Shown: positions 1 to 9,264 of the stretch, piece by piece
Layout of the letters: every line of letters begins with the position of its first letter
How positions within the stretch are numbered: the stretch's first letter is position 1
DNA from: Planctomycetota bacterium
Lineage (GTDB): Bacteria > Planctomycetota > Planctomycetia > Planctomycetales > Planctomycetaceae
Direction: 5' to 3'
Assembly: GCA_003388505.1 (NCBI GenBank)
Contig: QQVO01000020.1
Span: forward strand, 20,770-84,769
Length of the DNA stretch: 64,000 nucleotides
Notes under the pieces: model-generated
Told to the model about the DNA's origin: nothing
The model's input: the letters and a program-made list of their open reading frames with translations, nothing else
The model's database searches: none
Made by a program: the position numbers and the translations under genes

Positions 1-717
1 CAGTTTGACGACGCGATACCCGGCGGAGGCGATCAGATTACCATCAGGGCTGATCGCCAAAGCGTGAATGAAGTCACGGTGAGCGACGCCGGATCCGTAG
101 ATGGCCTCGCCGTCCTGCTGGACCGCCAGGAGTGCGGGATCGGTCAGCTCGGCGACCTGTGTTTGCGCCGGCAGATCGTAGACGACCAGACGATTGGCCC
201 GGCCGGCGGCGATAAACCGGGCGTCCGCTGAGAGTGCAAGGCTGTAGATCGCCGTAATCGCGTCGGGGACCGGTTGCCATTTGACCGCGTCGTCCATCGG
301 GGCGGCCATGCCCGGCTTGGCGCCGTCCTGAATCCACTGACGCAGGATGCCCAGTTCCTCCGGAGTGAGCGGCTTGGCCGCCACCTTGTTCGGCAGCGGA
401 GGCATGTGGGGCTCTTCCGCCCGGGCCGCCACACTGTACAGGTAGCTGTCGTCCGGGCTTCCCTCCGTTACGTAATCGACGACTCCCTCATAAGTTTCCA
501 GCACGAGATCGGCCTCGGCCGTCGTCTTGTTGTGGCACGCCAGACACTTCGCCTGAAACACCGGCATCACGTCGATGTTGAAATCGACCGGCCGGCCCAG
601 ATCGGGCGCCACCGGCTCAATTGCCGGCGACGCTTCTTCCTGTGCGGAAACCGCCGATGCAAGCGTGAGCAAGACGGCAACAGAGGAAAACACTGGACTT
701 CGCATGGCGTGACTCAT
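1..717 (-). CDS. Cytochrome c (planctomycete type) / WD40 repeat protein, C-terminus cut by window edge
   Basis: Reading the minus strand from 717 gives an open frame of 239 codons that never closes before the left edge, so only the N-terminal part is present. It starts with a signal-peptide-like stretch (MRSPVFSSVAVLLTLASA), followed by a PSCyt1-like cytochrome domain with a heme motif CLACH and a later MPPLP segment that could supply the axial Met. The visible end has phrases typical of WD40 blades (YSLALSADARFIAAG; HALAISPDGNLIASAG). In planctomycetes such proteins are secreted and function is unknown; heme binding is inferred from CxxCH. Two in-frame ATGs exist (717 and 705). It follows the PPC protein with a 47-base gap on the same strand, so the three leftmost genes probably form one operon. 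Confidence 0.85.
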   Translation of the reverse strand, partial: MSHAMRSPVFSSVAVLLTLASAVSAQEEASPAIEPVAPDLGRPVDFNIDVMPVFQAKCLACHNKTTAEADLVLETYEGVVDYVTEGSPDDSYLYSVAARAEEPHMPPLPNKVAAKPLTPEELGILRQWIQDGAKPGMAAPMDDAVKWQPVPDAITAIYSLALSADARFIAAGRANRLVVYDLPAQTQVAELTDPALLAVQQDGEAIYGSGVAHRDFIHALAISPDGNLIASAGYRVVKL

Positions 718-764
718 TATCAGGCGGGGCCTCGCGCGGATGCACAAGAGGCTGAACTGGAGGG

Positions 765-3700
765 CTACTTGTTGACAGTCAGTGTGACAGGAACGTCGAC
801 GGCGGCTTCGCCGTCGAATTCCATCGAACCGCGAATCACCATGTTGGCGAGTTGACCTTCCGTCGCGTCGGCCGCAGCCGTCACCGTCAAGACGGCTTCC
901 GTCTGGTCAGCCGGAATGGTGACCTCCGGGGCCGTCAGCCCGGAGACGCCGGGAGGCAACGGCAGAGACAACGCCACCGGTCCGGCGAAACCGTTCTGCC
1001 GCGCGGCAGTCACTTTGATCTCCATCGGCTCACCCTGTTTGAGGGCGCCATTGTTGGGTACGGCGGCCGACAGTTTAACGGGCGCAGGCTTGACTTCGAT
1101 GACGATCGGAGTCGAAGTCGGCGTGAAGTTCTTGGCTTGGGGCTTCGCCGCGTTCGCGGCGTCAGTGGCCGCCTTCTCCGCAGCCGCCCGCTTCGTTTCC
1201 AGAGCCGTTGCCTTGTCCATCGCCTCCTTTTCCGCCTTTTCGGCAGCGACCTTTGCTTCCTGAGCCGCCTTGTCGGCTGCGGTCGCGGTCTTGAGCGCTT
1301 CATCCGCCTTGGTGAGCGCTTCCTGGGCGGTCTTCAGCGCCGTTTCGGCGTCGCTGACTTTTGTGGCCGCCTCCGTCTGCTCCTTGAGAGCGACCTCGTT
1401 AGCCTGCTGCGCTTTCGTCCGCGCCTCTTCAGCCGTCGCGGCGGCGGTCTTGGCGGTGTCACGCGCCTGCTGGGCTGCGGCGAGAGCTGCGTCGGCGTCG
1501 GCCTTCTGTTTCTTCAACTCCTCGTTCTCGGGGTCGTTGGCCAAGGCTTCCGCGGCGGCTTTGGCCGTCGCCTCAGCGTCCGTCACGGTTTTCTCAGCGT
1601 CTTCAACGGCCTTCTGCGCCGTTGCGAGGGCCTCTTCGGCGGTCTTGAGCGCCGCCGCCGCGTCTGCCGCTTTCTTGTCGGCGGCGTCTTTCACTTTCCT
1701 GGCCTCCGCCAGGGCGGTGGTTGCGGTGGGAACGGCTTTCGCAGCGGCCGCCTGCACCTCCTGGGCTTGCTTCAGTGCGGCGGCCGCCTGGGTCGCCGCC
1801 TGTGTGGCGTCGGCTTTCACTTTGGTCGCCGCCTGCGCAGACTCCATGGCCGCTTTCGCTTCAGCCGCGAGTGCCTCCTGTTCCTGCTTGAGCCGCTCCG
1901 CTTTCTCCGGGTTGCGGGCATACTGCACCTGGCCTGCCGTGGTGAGCCAGAGCGTGTGCACGCCGGGTTGGGCATTGTCCTTCACGAAGATTCGCAGCAC
2001 TTTCTCCGTTTCGCCTTTGGCGGCGGCGCCGTTCGGCGCTTCGATGTTCGCGTTGTTGCGCAGGCCCGCGAAGTTGAGAGCGACCTGTTCTTCAAAACCG
2101 CTGCGGCGTTCGACGGTCACCGGCAGCAGGATCTGGCGGCTTTGGTTGACCGTCACGCGCGTCACATCCGTCCGCACCTGGAACGGTGCGACTTCCGGCA
2201 TGATCGAGAGCGCGATCGAATCAGAGAGGCGCGACGTCGCCGGGATGTTGTTGCCGCTGGCCCAGACGACCGATCCGGCTCTCACCGGATGCGCGACGTC
2301 CCGCGCTTTTTCGGCGGCCTGCGCCTCGGCCGCAGCGAGCGCCTCCTTGGCCTCAGCCACGGCCGTCTCGGCATTCTGCAGGTTCTGCACTGCCTGGTCA
2401 TGCTCGGCTTGGGCCGCGTCGACCGCCTTTTGCGCTTCAGCAGCCTTCTGGGCCAGGCCTTCGTCGCCGGGATTGTCGTCCGCCGCCTTTTGCGCCGCCG
2501 CTTGCGCCTGGGTGGCCTGCTGCAGTTTCTCCGCCGCGGCGTCCCGGGCCTTCGTGAGGTCGGGGATCGGCTTCTCAGCGTTTGTGACCGCCGCCTGTGC
2601 AGCCGTGACGGCCCGAACTGCGGCAGGATCTTCTATGCGCGCCTGCCCGGAGAGTCTGATCTGATGCCAGCCCGGTGGCGCATCGACGCTCGCCGTCAAG
2701 GCCAGCGTCGCCGATGTGTCGCCCGTCCCGATCGTCGTGCCTGGCGTCGTGACGCCCTCCGGCAGCTCGACGGCAGTGACGTCGATCGGGCCGGTGAAGC
2801 CGTCCCGCCGGAAGGCGAGGATGTTCACCGGGAAATTGTCTCCCTGGCGGAGCCCCACCGGAAACGCCTGCCCGGGAGTCGGCGCGATCGGGACGGCGAC
2901 GAGTCGGAAGTCAGGCTGCTCGGGGCGAATCACCAGCCGGTACACGAGCGACGGATTGCCGCGGATCTCCCACGCGCGGTCTCGTATTGAAACGCGGTAC
3001 TTGCCGTCAGCCGGAACTTCGAGGCGGTGCACCGCGTCATCGGTGTTCGTGTCGAAGACCAGCGGATAGAGCGTGGCGGCGACGTCGTCCTGCGCCGCCA
3101 GCCGCTGGAGGGTCTCGTTCCCCTCGGCGTCCACGACGACCTGATCGATCGTCAGATACGGGTCGGCGCGGCTGTCGATCCGCTCCGCGAACGCTTCGAT
3201 GTACAGCACCTCGCCCGCAGCGGCGCTGAATTCATAGTAGTCGACGTCGCCGATCTCGGAAAACTGGCCGGCGATGTCCGCAGGAACGGCCGCCGCCTGT
3301 GCGGTGGAGGGTTCGTTATTCGGTTCCGCCTCCAGAACTCGCGCTCCATGAGCGAGAAAGATCTGGACCGGATTCGAGGCGCCGGCCTGCGATTCCAGAC
3401 GCCACGAAATCGCGTCGGTCCCTGACGACACGGGAGACACGAATGTCTCTGCATCGAGAGGCGTTCCTTCCGCAGGCAGCGCAATGTTGACCCCGAGTTG
3501 CTCCAATGGCACGCCGTTCAGTTTCTGCTCGGTCGTCTGTCCGCCGGGAAGGTTGTATCCGTAGAGCGTGTACGACTCATTTGAGCCGGCCAGGCCGGCG
3601 GGCGGCATCACGTACTCGATGTACGGTCCCTGGTGGATCGAAAGGCGGTAGAAGTAGTCATTGCCGTTGCGGAACGTTTGATCGAAAACCCGCAACAGGT

Positions 3701-4358
3701 ACTCGCCGGCGGCGGGAACGTCGAACACCAGCAGGGCGTCCTGGTCGCGATAACCCCGGGCGGCTTCCAGACGCCGCCTGCCCGTGTCGTCATACACTTC
3801 CAGAACCGCATTCATGCGGGAGTCGATCGATTCCGCATCGCAGTCGATCACCAACCGCTGACCCGCCTCGGCGGTGAACTTGTACCAGTCGACGTCGGTG
3901 CCCCCGTCCATGCGGCCGTTCACCACCGTGCCCACTTCAAAAACGGACGGTTGCGCCGGATCGTTATTCCCCTCGGTTTCATTGACCTCCGGCCGGCTCC
4001 CCACGACGAAGCGGCGCGTGTTGCTGCCGCCGAAACGGCCTTCCGCGGCGACCTCGTACACCCCGGCCGGAACGTCGGCGGCGATGGTCACCACGAAGAC
4101 GTTGGCCACGGGTTGGGGCTTGCCGTCGACTTCTTGAGTTTTCGGAACAGCCGTAATGCCCGGATGCGTGAAGTGCAGCGACTCCAATTCATCGGTGTCT
4201 TCACCCGAAGCGATCGTGACTTCGACCGTCTGGCCCGCCTGGCCGCCGGGGGGAAAGACCGAATAGATGCGGGTTTGAGGAAGCTGAGCCCAGGCGCTGG
4301 ACCAGCCGCAAACGATGAGCACGGCGGCCGCAGCCGAGAACTGGCGAACACGGAACAT
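765..4358 (-). CDS. Secreted PPC-domain protein with two Ala-rich coiled-coil insertions
   Basis: This is an exported planctomycete protein of 1197 residues and unknown biochemical role. The ATG at 4358 is preferred over upstream codons because it is preceded by a GGAAAGGAAG ribosome site and begins a clean signal peptide (MFRVRQFSAAAAVLIVCG, ending AWA). Two bacterial pre-peptidase C-terminal (PPC) domains are visible: one around residues 125-240 (DVDWYKFTAEAGQRLVIDCD) and one around 350-480 (DVDYYEFSAAAGEVLYIEAF). The C-terminal half is a set of beta-sandwich segments typical of planctomycete PPC proteins. It is interrupted by two Ala/Lys/Glu/Gln-rich helical stretches, about residues 575-690 and 815-1075, that look like long coiled coils. 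It sits 178 bases after the DUF1549 gene on the same strand. PPC domains may bind extracellular ligands or aid secretion; that is inference. Confidence 0.85.
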   Translation of the reverse strand: MFRVRQFSAAAAVLIVCGWSSAWAQLPQTRIYSVFPPGGQAGQTVEVTIASGEDTDELESLHFTHPGITAVPKTQEVDGKPQPVANVFVVTIAADVPAGVYEVAAEGRFGGSNTRRFVVGSRPEVNETEGNNDPAQPSVFEVGTVVNGRMDGGTDVDWYKFTAEAGQRLVIDCDAESIDSRMNAVLEVYDDTGRRRLEAARGYRDQDALLVFDVPAAGEYLLRVFDQTFRNGNDYFYRLSIHQGPYIEYVMPPAGLAGSNESYTLYGYNLPGGQTTEQKLNGVPLEQLGVNIALPAEGTPLDAETFVSPVSSGTDAISWRLESQAGASNPVQIFLAHGARVLEAEPNNEPSTAQAAAVPADIAGQFSEIGDVDYYEFSAAAGEVLYIEAFAERIDSRADPYLTIDQVVVDAEGNETLQRLAAQDDVAATLYPLVFDTNTDDAVHRLEVPADGKYRVSIRDRAWEIRGNPSLVYRLVIRPEQPDFRLVAVPIAPTPGQAFPVGLRQGDNFPVNILAFRRDGFTGPIDVTAVELPEGVTTPGTTIGTGDTSATLALTASVDAPPGWHQIRLSGQARIEDPAAVRAVTAAQAAVTNAEKPIPDLTKARDAAAEKLQQATQAQAAAQKAADDNPGDEGLAQKAAEAQKAVDAAQAEHDQAVQNLQNAETAVAEAKEALAAAEAQAAEKARDVAHPVRAGSVVWASGNNIPATSRLSDSIALSIMPEVAPFQVRTDVTRVTVNQSRQILLPVTVERRSGFEEQVALNFAGLRNNANIEAPNGAAAKGETEKVLRIFVKDNAQPGVHTLWLTTAGQVQYARNPEKAERLKQEQEALAAEAKAAMESAQAATKVKADATQAATQAAAALKQAQEVQAAAAKAVPTATTALAEARKVKDAADKKAADAAAALKTAEEALATAQKAVEDAEKTVTDAEATAKAAAEALANDPENEELKKQKADADAALAAAQQARDTAKTAAATAEEARTKAQQANEVALKEQTEAATKVSDAETALKTAQEALTKADEALKTATAADKAAQEAKVAAEKAEKEAMDKATALETKRAAAEKAATDAANAAKPQAKNFTPTSTPIVIEVKPAPVKLSAAVPNNGALKQGEPMEIKVTAARQNGFAGPVALSLPLPPGVSGLTAPEVTIPADQTEAVLTVTAAADATEGQLANMVIRGSMEFDGEAAVDVPVTLTVNK

Positions 4359-4536
4359 CGGGTTCTTCCTTTCCGCAGGCAGGAACACCGCCGAGGAGGG
4401 ATGACGGGCCGGCAGGACGGACGTCCGGAGCGGTGGGATGGTCATGCAACAGAGCCGGACGACCTCCGATGTCGACCGCGTTTTCAACGGACCGGCTGCG
4501 CCGACGTGCGCCGGCCGGCCGTTCCCGCGCACAACG

Positions 4537-7032
4537 TCAGTGGTTGAACAGGAATTCCTTGGTATTGATCAACGCCCACAGAATGTCCTCATACGCCAGT
4601 TGAGGATTCTCTGCGTGCTTCTCAATATGCGCCATCGCGATGGCGATTTCTTCCGTATCCGGGTCGCGCGAGTAGACCCAGTGGTAAAGTTCCTTGAGCT
4701 TCTCTTCGTGAGAACGCTCGGTGTCTTTGGCGAGCAGGGCGGCGCGGCCGTTGCCGTTGGCAATCTTCCCCTGAACTTCGCTGCTGTTCAGCAGGTGCAG
4801 GCTCTGGGCCAGATTGGCTTCCATCGACCGCTCGCATTCACAGGCCGTGTCGGCGGCCGGCTGCCCGAACACCTTCAGGAAGTACGGGGCCACCGATACG
4901 TCACGCAACTGCATGGCGCTCGTGCCGGGCGGCAGGCCGGAGTAGTTCTGCGAAGTCGCAGTCACCTGGTGAAATGCGTCGTAAAGTACCTCCGCACTCA
5001 GGCGTTTCGGGTAATAACGCGAGAAGTTCTGCTTGTCCTTAAGGTTGTAGTCGTTCGGCAACGAACTGAGCTGGTAGGCCGACGATCGGCAGATCGTGCG
5101 GATCAACTGCTTCAGGTCGAAGTCACTTTCGATGAAGTGCTGAGCGAGCCCCTCGAGCAACTCGGGATTCGTCGGCGGGTTCGTTTCCCGCATGTCGTCT
5201 TCCGGCTCGACGATGCCGCGATCGAAGAAGTGTTTCCAGTACCGGTTCACCAGCGACTTGGCGAAGAACGGATTCTCCGGCGACGACATCCAGTCCGCCA
5301 GGTAGACGCGGGGATCGCGCTCCGCTGGAACCTCGTACGGCTCCACGCCGAGCGCGGTCGGTTTGAGTTGTGCGCCCGAACGCGGGTTCTGTGCCTGGGC
5401 GACGCCTTCGTTGTGGAACACGCGGCGGTCGCGGGCCGGACTGGTCTCACCCGCGGCCAGATTCTTCTTCCCGACGCGGCTGAAAAACGCCGCGAAACCG
5501 TAGTAGTCGTTCTGGCTCCACTTCTCGAACGGATGGTGATGGCAGCGGGCGCACTGGATGCGGACGCCCAGGAACAGTTGCGCCACGTCTTCCACCTGCT
5601 CGTTCGTCTCAGCCACCTCGCGATACCAGATCACCGCCGGGTTCGATTCCGGGTCGCCGGAGGCCGTGAGAATATCGCCCACGAATTCATCGTACGGCTT
5701 GTTCTCGTAGAGGCTGTCCCAGATCCACTGGTAAAAAGCATAAGTGCCCGCGAGGTCTTCGTTGTTCCGCTTCTTGTTGCGGAGAACCATATTCCACTTG
5801 TTCGCGAAATAGTCGGCGTACTCCGGGCTGTCGAGCAGCCGGTCGATCAGCTTGTCGCGCTTCTCGGGGTCGGTGTCCGCCAGAAAGGCCTGGACTTCTT
5901 CATCCGTCGGGAGGGTGCCGGTGATGTCGATCGACACACGCCGCAGGAATGTGGCGTCGTCACACACGTGGGACGGCGGGATTCCCAGCACCTTCAATTT
6001 GTTGAAGACCGCTTCGTCGACGAAGTTCCGGACCGGCGGAAGGTCCGTCACCGGAGCCCCCAGCGGAACCGTCGCCCGAAACGTGGCGACTTGTCCTTGA
6101 TAGCGGGCCATCACCGCCACTTCACCGGCGAGGTCCAGCGTGTGGACGAGGCCCGTTTCGGTCGATTCGGCCAAGTCGGTGTTGTTCGGCTCATACAAAG
6201 CCATGCGGGTGACGTCTTCCACGGTCCCGTCGCTGTACCGGGCGAGCACCGAAATCTGCTGCGTATTCTCCTGCGACATGATCCGCTTCTCCGGCACGCA
6301 CCGGATGCCGGCCACGACCGGATCCTCTTCGCTGCCGTACGGCATGCCCTGCTCGATCCAGCGGGTCAGCATGCGGTATTCGTAACTTTCGACCTCCATC
6401 CGCTTGCCGCCGCCGTGAGGCGACGCGCCGGTTGCTTTCAGCAACAACAGGCTCTTGGAAGGCGCGGGGGGAAAGATCCGGCGACCGCGCGCTTCCTTCG
6501 TCAGGAACTCGTAGTCGTCTTCCGGATAGAATCCGAGCAGCGAGAGCTTGAATCCGTTCTGGCCGCTGGCCTTGCCGTGACATCCGCCACTGTTGCAGCC
6601 GAGCTTGGTGAAGACCGGGATGATCTGGTTCTTGAAATTGATCGGCACCTGCGTGGTGAAGTTCTCAACCGTCACAGGGATCTCTGCCGCTTTTCCGTCG
6701 GCCGTCGTTGCGGTCACCGTCGCCTGTCCGTCCGCGACGGGCGTCACCAGGCCGTTGGCATCGATCGAGACGATCCCTTCCGGCTGGGAGGCGTACGTCA
6801 CGCTCCGCGTCTGGTCGGTGAAGAGATCCCCCTCATGCAGACCCGAAACGATCAATTGCTGCCGGGCGTCTCGTCCGCGCAGGACGAATCCCGACCCGTC
6901 GAAATCGGGATCGATCCTCAGCCCGGTCAGCGGCCCGGGGTTCCTCACATCGGCGGCGAACGACCCGGACGAAGCGAAGATCCCCACGCTCACGAGCAAG
7001 ACGGCTGTAACAGAGAGACGGGTGAGTCGCAT
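4537..7032 (-). CDS. DUF1549/DUF1553 cytochrome-like protein with Big2 domain
   Basis: This 831-residue exported protein belongs to the planctomycete DUF1549/DUF1553 class. The start at 7032 has a GGAGGAACC ribosome site and a signal peptide (MRLTRLSVTAVLLVSVGIFA). A bacterial Ig-like (Big2) segment follows (DGQATVTATTADGKAAEIPV). Next comes a cytochrome-like domain whose cysteines are spaced GCNSGGCHG (CX4CH rather than CX2CH). Then DUF1549 (FVDEAVFNKLKVLGIPPS onward), a CARCHHHPFEKW motif, and DUF1553 (RLSAEVLYDAFHQVT; CECERSMEANLAQSLHLLNS). The usual DUF1501 partner gene is not adjacent. The reaction is unknown; these proteins are proposed to be extracytoplasmic and redox linked. It leads the leftmost minus-strand operon. 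Confidence 0.9.
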   Translation of the reverse strand: MRLTRLSVTAVLLVSVGIFASSGSFAADVRNPGPLTGLRIDPDFDGSGFVLRGRDARQQLIVSGLHEGDLFTDQTRSVTYASQPEGIVSIDANGLVTPVADGQATVTATTADGKAAEIPVTVENFTTQVPINFKNQIIPVFTKLGCNSGGCHGKASGQNGFKLSLLGFYPEDDYEFLTKEARGRRIFPPAPSKSLLLLKATGASPHGGGKRMEVESYEYRMLTRWIEQGMPYGSEEDPVVAGIRCVPEKRIMSQENTQQISVLARYSDGTVEDVTRMALYEPNNTDLAESTETGLVHTLDLAGEVAVMARYQGQVATFRATVPLGAPVTDLPPVRNFVDEAVFNKLKVLGIPPSHVCDDATFLRRVSIDITGTLPTDEEVQAFLADTDPEKRDKLIDRLLDSPEYADYFANKWNMVLRNKKRNNEDLAGTYAFYQWIWDSLYENKPYDEFVGDILTASGDPESNPAVIWYREVAETNEQVEDVAQLFLGVRIQCARCHHHPFEKWSQNDYYGFAAFFSRVGKKNLAAGETSPARDRRVFHNEGVAQAQNPRSGAQLKPTALGVEPYEVPAERDPRVYLADWMSSPENPFFAKSLVNRYWKHFFDRGIVEPEDDMRETNPPTNPELLEGLAQHFIESDFDLKQLIRTICRSSAYQLSSLPNDYNLKDKQNFSRYYPKRLSAEVLYDAFHQVTATSQNYSGLPPGTSAMQLRDVSVAPYFLKVFGQPAADTACECERSMEANLAQSLHLLNSSEVQGKIANGNGRAALLAKDTERSHEEKLKELYHWVYSRDPDTEEIAIAMAHIEKHAENPQLAYEDILWALINTKEFLFNH

Positions 7033-7461
7033 CGAGGTTCCTCCGACGCAGTGAACCGGTTCAAGGGGTTGTTCGCGGCAACGAGGCAGGCGGGCTGTGC
7101 TACAGGTGGGCGGCCGAGGGTTGGACAGCTCGTCGGCCGGTGCGCCGCGTGGAGTCGTGTCGTTCGTGCAGCGCAAAACCGTCGCAACTTACACGGAATT
7201 CACAACTTCCCTACTACAACCAACATATCAACAATGGCTTGCATGTCAAGCCGCGGCTCGCGAGTGACGGCCCGGATTGCCCGGCGGCTGTCGCCGGAAT
7301 CGACGTTCCCGCCTACACTGTGACAGACGATGAAAGACGCGACACTCTGTCCGTGGTGTGACAGACCCGGATGCGCGTCACGTTGCCGTGAGCCGGAAAT
7401 CTGAGCCGTTGTCTTCTGGCGGCTGAGTTGGGATGAAAAAGGAGAGGAACGAGCGGACCTT
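7033..7461. promoter_or_regulatory. Divergent intergenic region between DUF1549 gene and ribBA
   Basis: This 429-base gap separates two divergently transcribed genes and must hold both promoters. It contains a direct repeat of TGTGACAGAC at 7319-7328 and 7357-7366 (start-to-start 38 bases) on the ribBA side, which could be an operator. An A-rich stretch around 7205-7245 (towards the DUF1549 gene) is the least GC-rich part. I looked for the conserved FMN riboswitch segments before ribBA and did not find them. Confidence 0.4.
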
Positions 7462-8736
7462 ATGGCGGATCATTCGCACTCTGAGCATCGTTCTGCGAGC
7501 GAAGCGGTCGAAACTGCCGTCAACGCGCTGCGCGGCGGCGGCATGGTGATCGTCGTCGATGCGAAAGAGCGGGAAAATGAAGGCGATCTCGTCTGCGCGG
7601 CGGAATCGATCACGCCCGCGATGGTCGATTTCATGCTCCGTGAGGCGGCCGGCGATCTCTGTGCCCCACTCACCTCCGAAGCGGCCGATCGTCTCAAACT
7701 GCCCCCCATGGTCGACCCGAATTCCAATACCGCCCTCCATCAGACGCCGTTTCTCGTCAAAATCGATCATCGCGACGCCGGCACCGGAGTCAGCGCTGCC
7801 TCCCGCGCCCTCACAATCCGCGCGCTGGCCGATCGGAATTCGCAGGCTGCCGATTTTGTCCGCCCCGGACACCTGAATCCCCTGCTGGCGCGGGACGGCG
7901 GGGTTCTCCGCCGGGCCGGGCATACCGAGGCGACGATCGATCTCCTGCAAATGGCCGGTCTGACTCCCGTCGGATGCCTGATCGAAATCTGCAGCCAGCG
8001 CGACGACGGCATGGCCGGCGCCGAAGAACTGCGAGAGTTCTCCCAGAAACACTCGATCCCGATGGTCACCATCGCGGAGATCATCCAGCACCGTCGCCTC
8101 AGGGAGCAGCTTGTCCATCGCGCGGTCGAGGTCGAAATTCCCACCGAGCGGTTCGGGCAACCGCGGTTCATTGCCTATCGGGTCGACCATGACGCCCAGG
8201 AGCCGCTCGCAATGGTCTGGGGCGATCTGGCCAGCGTCGACGCCCCCCTCGTCAGGATGCATTCCTCCTGTTTTACGGGCGACATTCTCGGCTCGCTCCG
8301 GTGCGACTGCGGCGACCAGTTGCAGATGGCCATGGAAATGATTCACAACGAAGGCGTCGGGGCCGTCGTTTACCTGCCGCAGGAAGGCCGCGGGATCGGA
8401 CTGGTCTCCAAACTCAAAGCCTACCAGTTGCAGGATCAAGGGCTCGACACGGTCGAGGCCAATCACCGCCTGGGCTTCAGAGCCGACGAGCGGGACTACA
8501 TGGTCGGGCTGCAGATCCTCAAGGATCTGGGGCTCAAGCGAGTCCGCATTCTCACCAACAATCCCCGCAAGCGCGAAGCGATTGACAGCTTCGAGCGGTG
8601 GGTCGACCTCAAGGTGGTCGAGCAGGTGCTGCTGGTCGCGCCGCACAAACCGGAGCGCGAACGATATCTGCAGACGAAACGCGAAAAGCTCGGACACCTG
8701 CTCCCCGGCCAGCAGCCCGGCGACGAGCAATTATGA
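7462..8736 (+). CDS. ribBA: Bifunctional 3,4-DHBP synthase / GTP cyclohydrolase II
   Basis: This cytoplasmic enzyme of 424 residues catalyses both entry reactions of riboflavin synthesis: ribulose 5-phosphate to 3,4-dihydroxy-2-butanone 4-phosphate (N-terminal RibB half), and GTP ring opening (C-terminal RibA half). RibB motifs are visible: RENEGDLVCAAE near residue 37, then the HTEATIDL segment near residue 154. The RibA half has the zinc-binding cysteines in SSCFTGDILGSLRCDCGDQL and the signature YLPQEGRGIGL. Length matches the fused family. The ATG follows GGAGAGGAACG. The gene stands alone, with no other rib genes beside it, and ends in a convergent gap with a palindrome. Confidence 0.97.
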   Translation: MADHSHSEHRSASEAVETAVNALRGGGMVIVVDAKERENEGDLVCAAESITPAMVDFMLREAAGDLCAPLTSEAADRLKLPPMVDPNSNTALHQTPFLVKIDHRDAGTGVSAASRALTIRALADRNSQAADFVRPGHLNPLLARDGGVLRRAGHTEATIDLLQMAGLTPVGCLIEICSQRDDGMAGAEELREFSQKHSIPMVTIAEIIQHRRLREQLVHRAVEVEIPTERFGQPRFIAYRVDHDAQEPLAMVWGDLASVDAPLVRMHSSCFTGDILGSLRCDCGDQLQMAMEMIHNEGVGAVVYLPQEGRGIGLVSKLKAYQLQDQGLDTVEANHRLGFRADERDYMVGLQILKDLGLKRVRILTNNPRKREAIDSFERWVDLKVVEQVLLVAPHKPERERYLQTKREKLGHLLPGQQPGDEQL

Positions 8737-8751
8737 CGAGCGCATAATAAC

Positions 8752-8775
8752 GCCCACGGGTTGCCACCCGTGGGC
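8752..8775. terminator. Palindromic repeat (family P1) in convergent gap, likely bidirectional terminator
   Basis: The arms gcccacgggt and acccgtgggc form a 10-bp perfect stem with a 4-base loop. It lies between the 3' ends of ribBA (plus) and the L28 gene (minus). There is no long T-tract. The same palindrome type recurs inside the coding sequence at 54865-54888, so it is a dispersed element and not simply a local terminator. Confidence 0.6.
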
Positions 8776-8790
8776 TCTTCGATTCCTCAA

Positions 8791-9090
8791 TTATTCGCTC
8801 TTCTCCAGCGTAAACGGCGCGCGGACCACCGGCTTCTCGATCTCGCCCGATCGGATCAAGCTCACCGGAACCTTCCGCCGCACGATCCGTCCGTCTTCCA
8901 CCACGCGGATCTTTTGCAGATTCCGCTTGAACTTCCGTCGAGTGATCCCGGTCGTCTTGCGGCCGTTGCCGCCCAGGTACTTCGCCTTGCCGCGCTGCGC
9001 AAGCGAGTTCCCCATCGCCGGCTTTGTATTGCCGTACTTCTTCAAACGCTTCGCCAGTTTGATGCGCTTGTTTTTCTTGAGCGTGCTCAT
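8791..9090 (-). CDS. rpmB: Large-subunit ribosomal protein bL28
   Basis: This small, very basic protein of 99 residues resembles bL28. The core is [16 protein letters not shown] followed by [17 protein letters not shown] and [12 protein letters not shown], matching the family order GN-(S/N)-S...R-KF-NLQ...V...RSG. No zinc-binding cysteine pairs are present, so it is the cysteine-free form. It has an unusual lysine-rich N-terminus ([19 protein letters not shown]) before the core. The ATG at 9090 is preceded by AGGTGG; a GTG three codons upstream lies inside that ribosome site and is rejected. It is divergent from textbook bL28, so the family call is good but not certain. Confidence 0.75.
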   Translation of the reverse strand: MSTLKKNKRIKLAKRLKKYGNTKPAMGNSLAQRGKAKYLGGNGRKTTGITRRKFKRNLQKIRVVEDGRIVRRKVPVSLIRSGEIEKPVVRAPFTLEKSE

Positions 9091-9115
9091 GAAATCCACC
9101 TGTCAAACAATCTAG

Positions 9116-9151
9116 CGAGGCAGGGCCTCGGATCATGCGAGCTGCCGCTCG
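9116..9151 (+). repeat. Dispersed repeat family P2, copy 1
   Basis: A 36-base element begins with the near-palindrome cgaggcagggcctcgg and ends agctgccgctcg. It matches the reverse complement of 17158-17193 at 32 of 36 positions. It lies in the gap upstream of the L28 gene. Confidence 0.75.
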
Positions 9152-9264
9152 AACCCAGGAACCCACTCCCGGTGATCGCTGAAACGGACTCGAGTGCAAC
9201 AACTTCCGGGTAAAAAGTAACCTGAACTCCCGTTGCGGCTTCTATCCGGTCGCAGGTCCGGCTC

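Noticed and set aside
1130..1920. Ala-rich segment as a CRISPR or satellite array
   Set aside because: The repetition is of short codon words without fixed period or spacers, and it is translated as a coiled coil.
852..2990. Long plus-strand open frame (712 codons) opposite the PPC protein gene
   Set aside because: Its translation is Arg/Leu/Gly-rich low complexity, created by GC-rich Ala codons on the minus strand. The minus frame has a signal peptide, domains and a ribosome site.
4438..7323. Plus-strand open frame of 961 codons opposite the DUF1549 gene
   Set aside because: It is the antisense shadow of a clearly recognisable DUF1549/DUF1553 protein and has no domain of its own.
7200..7461. 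FMN riboswitch upstream of ribBA
   Set aside because: A weak echo of the 3' end (gggatgaaaaaggagag) exists, but the other conserved segments of the aptamer are not found.
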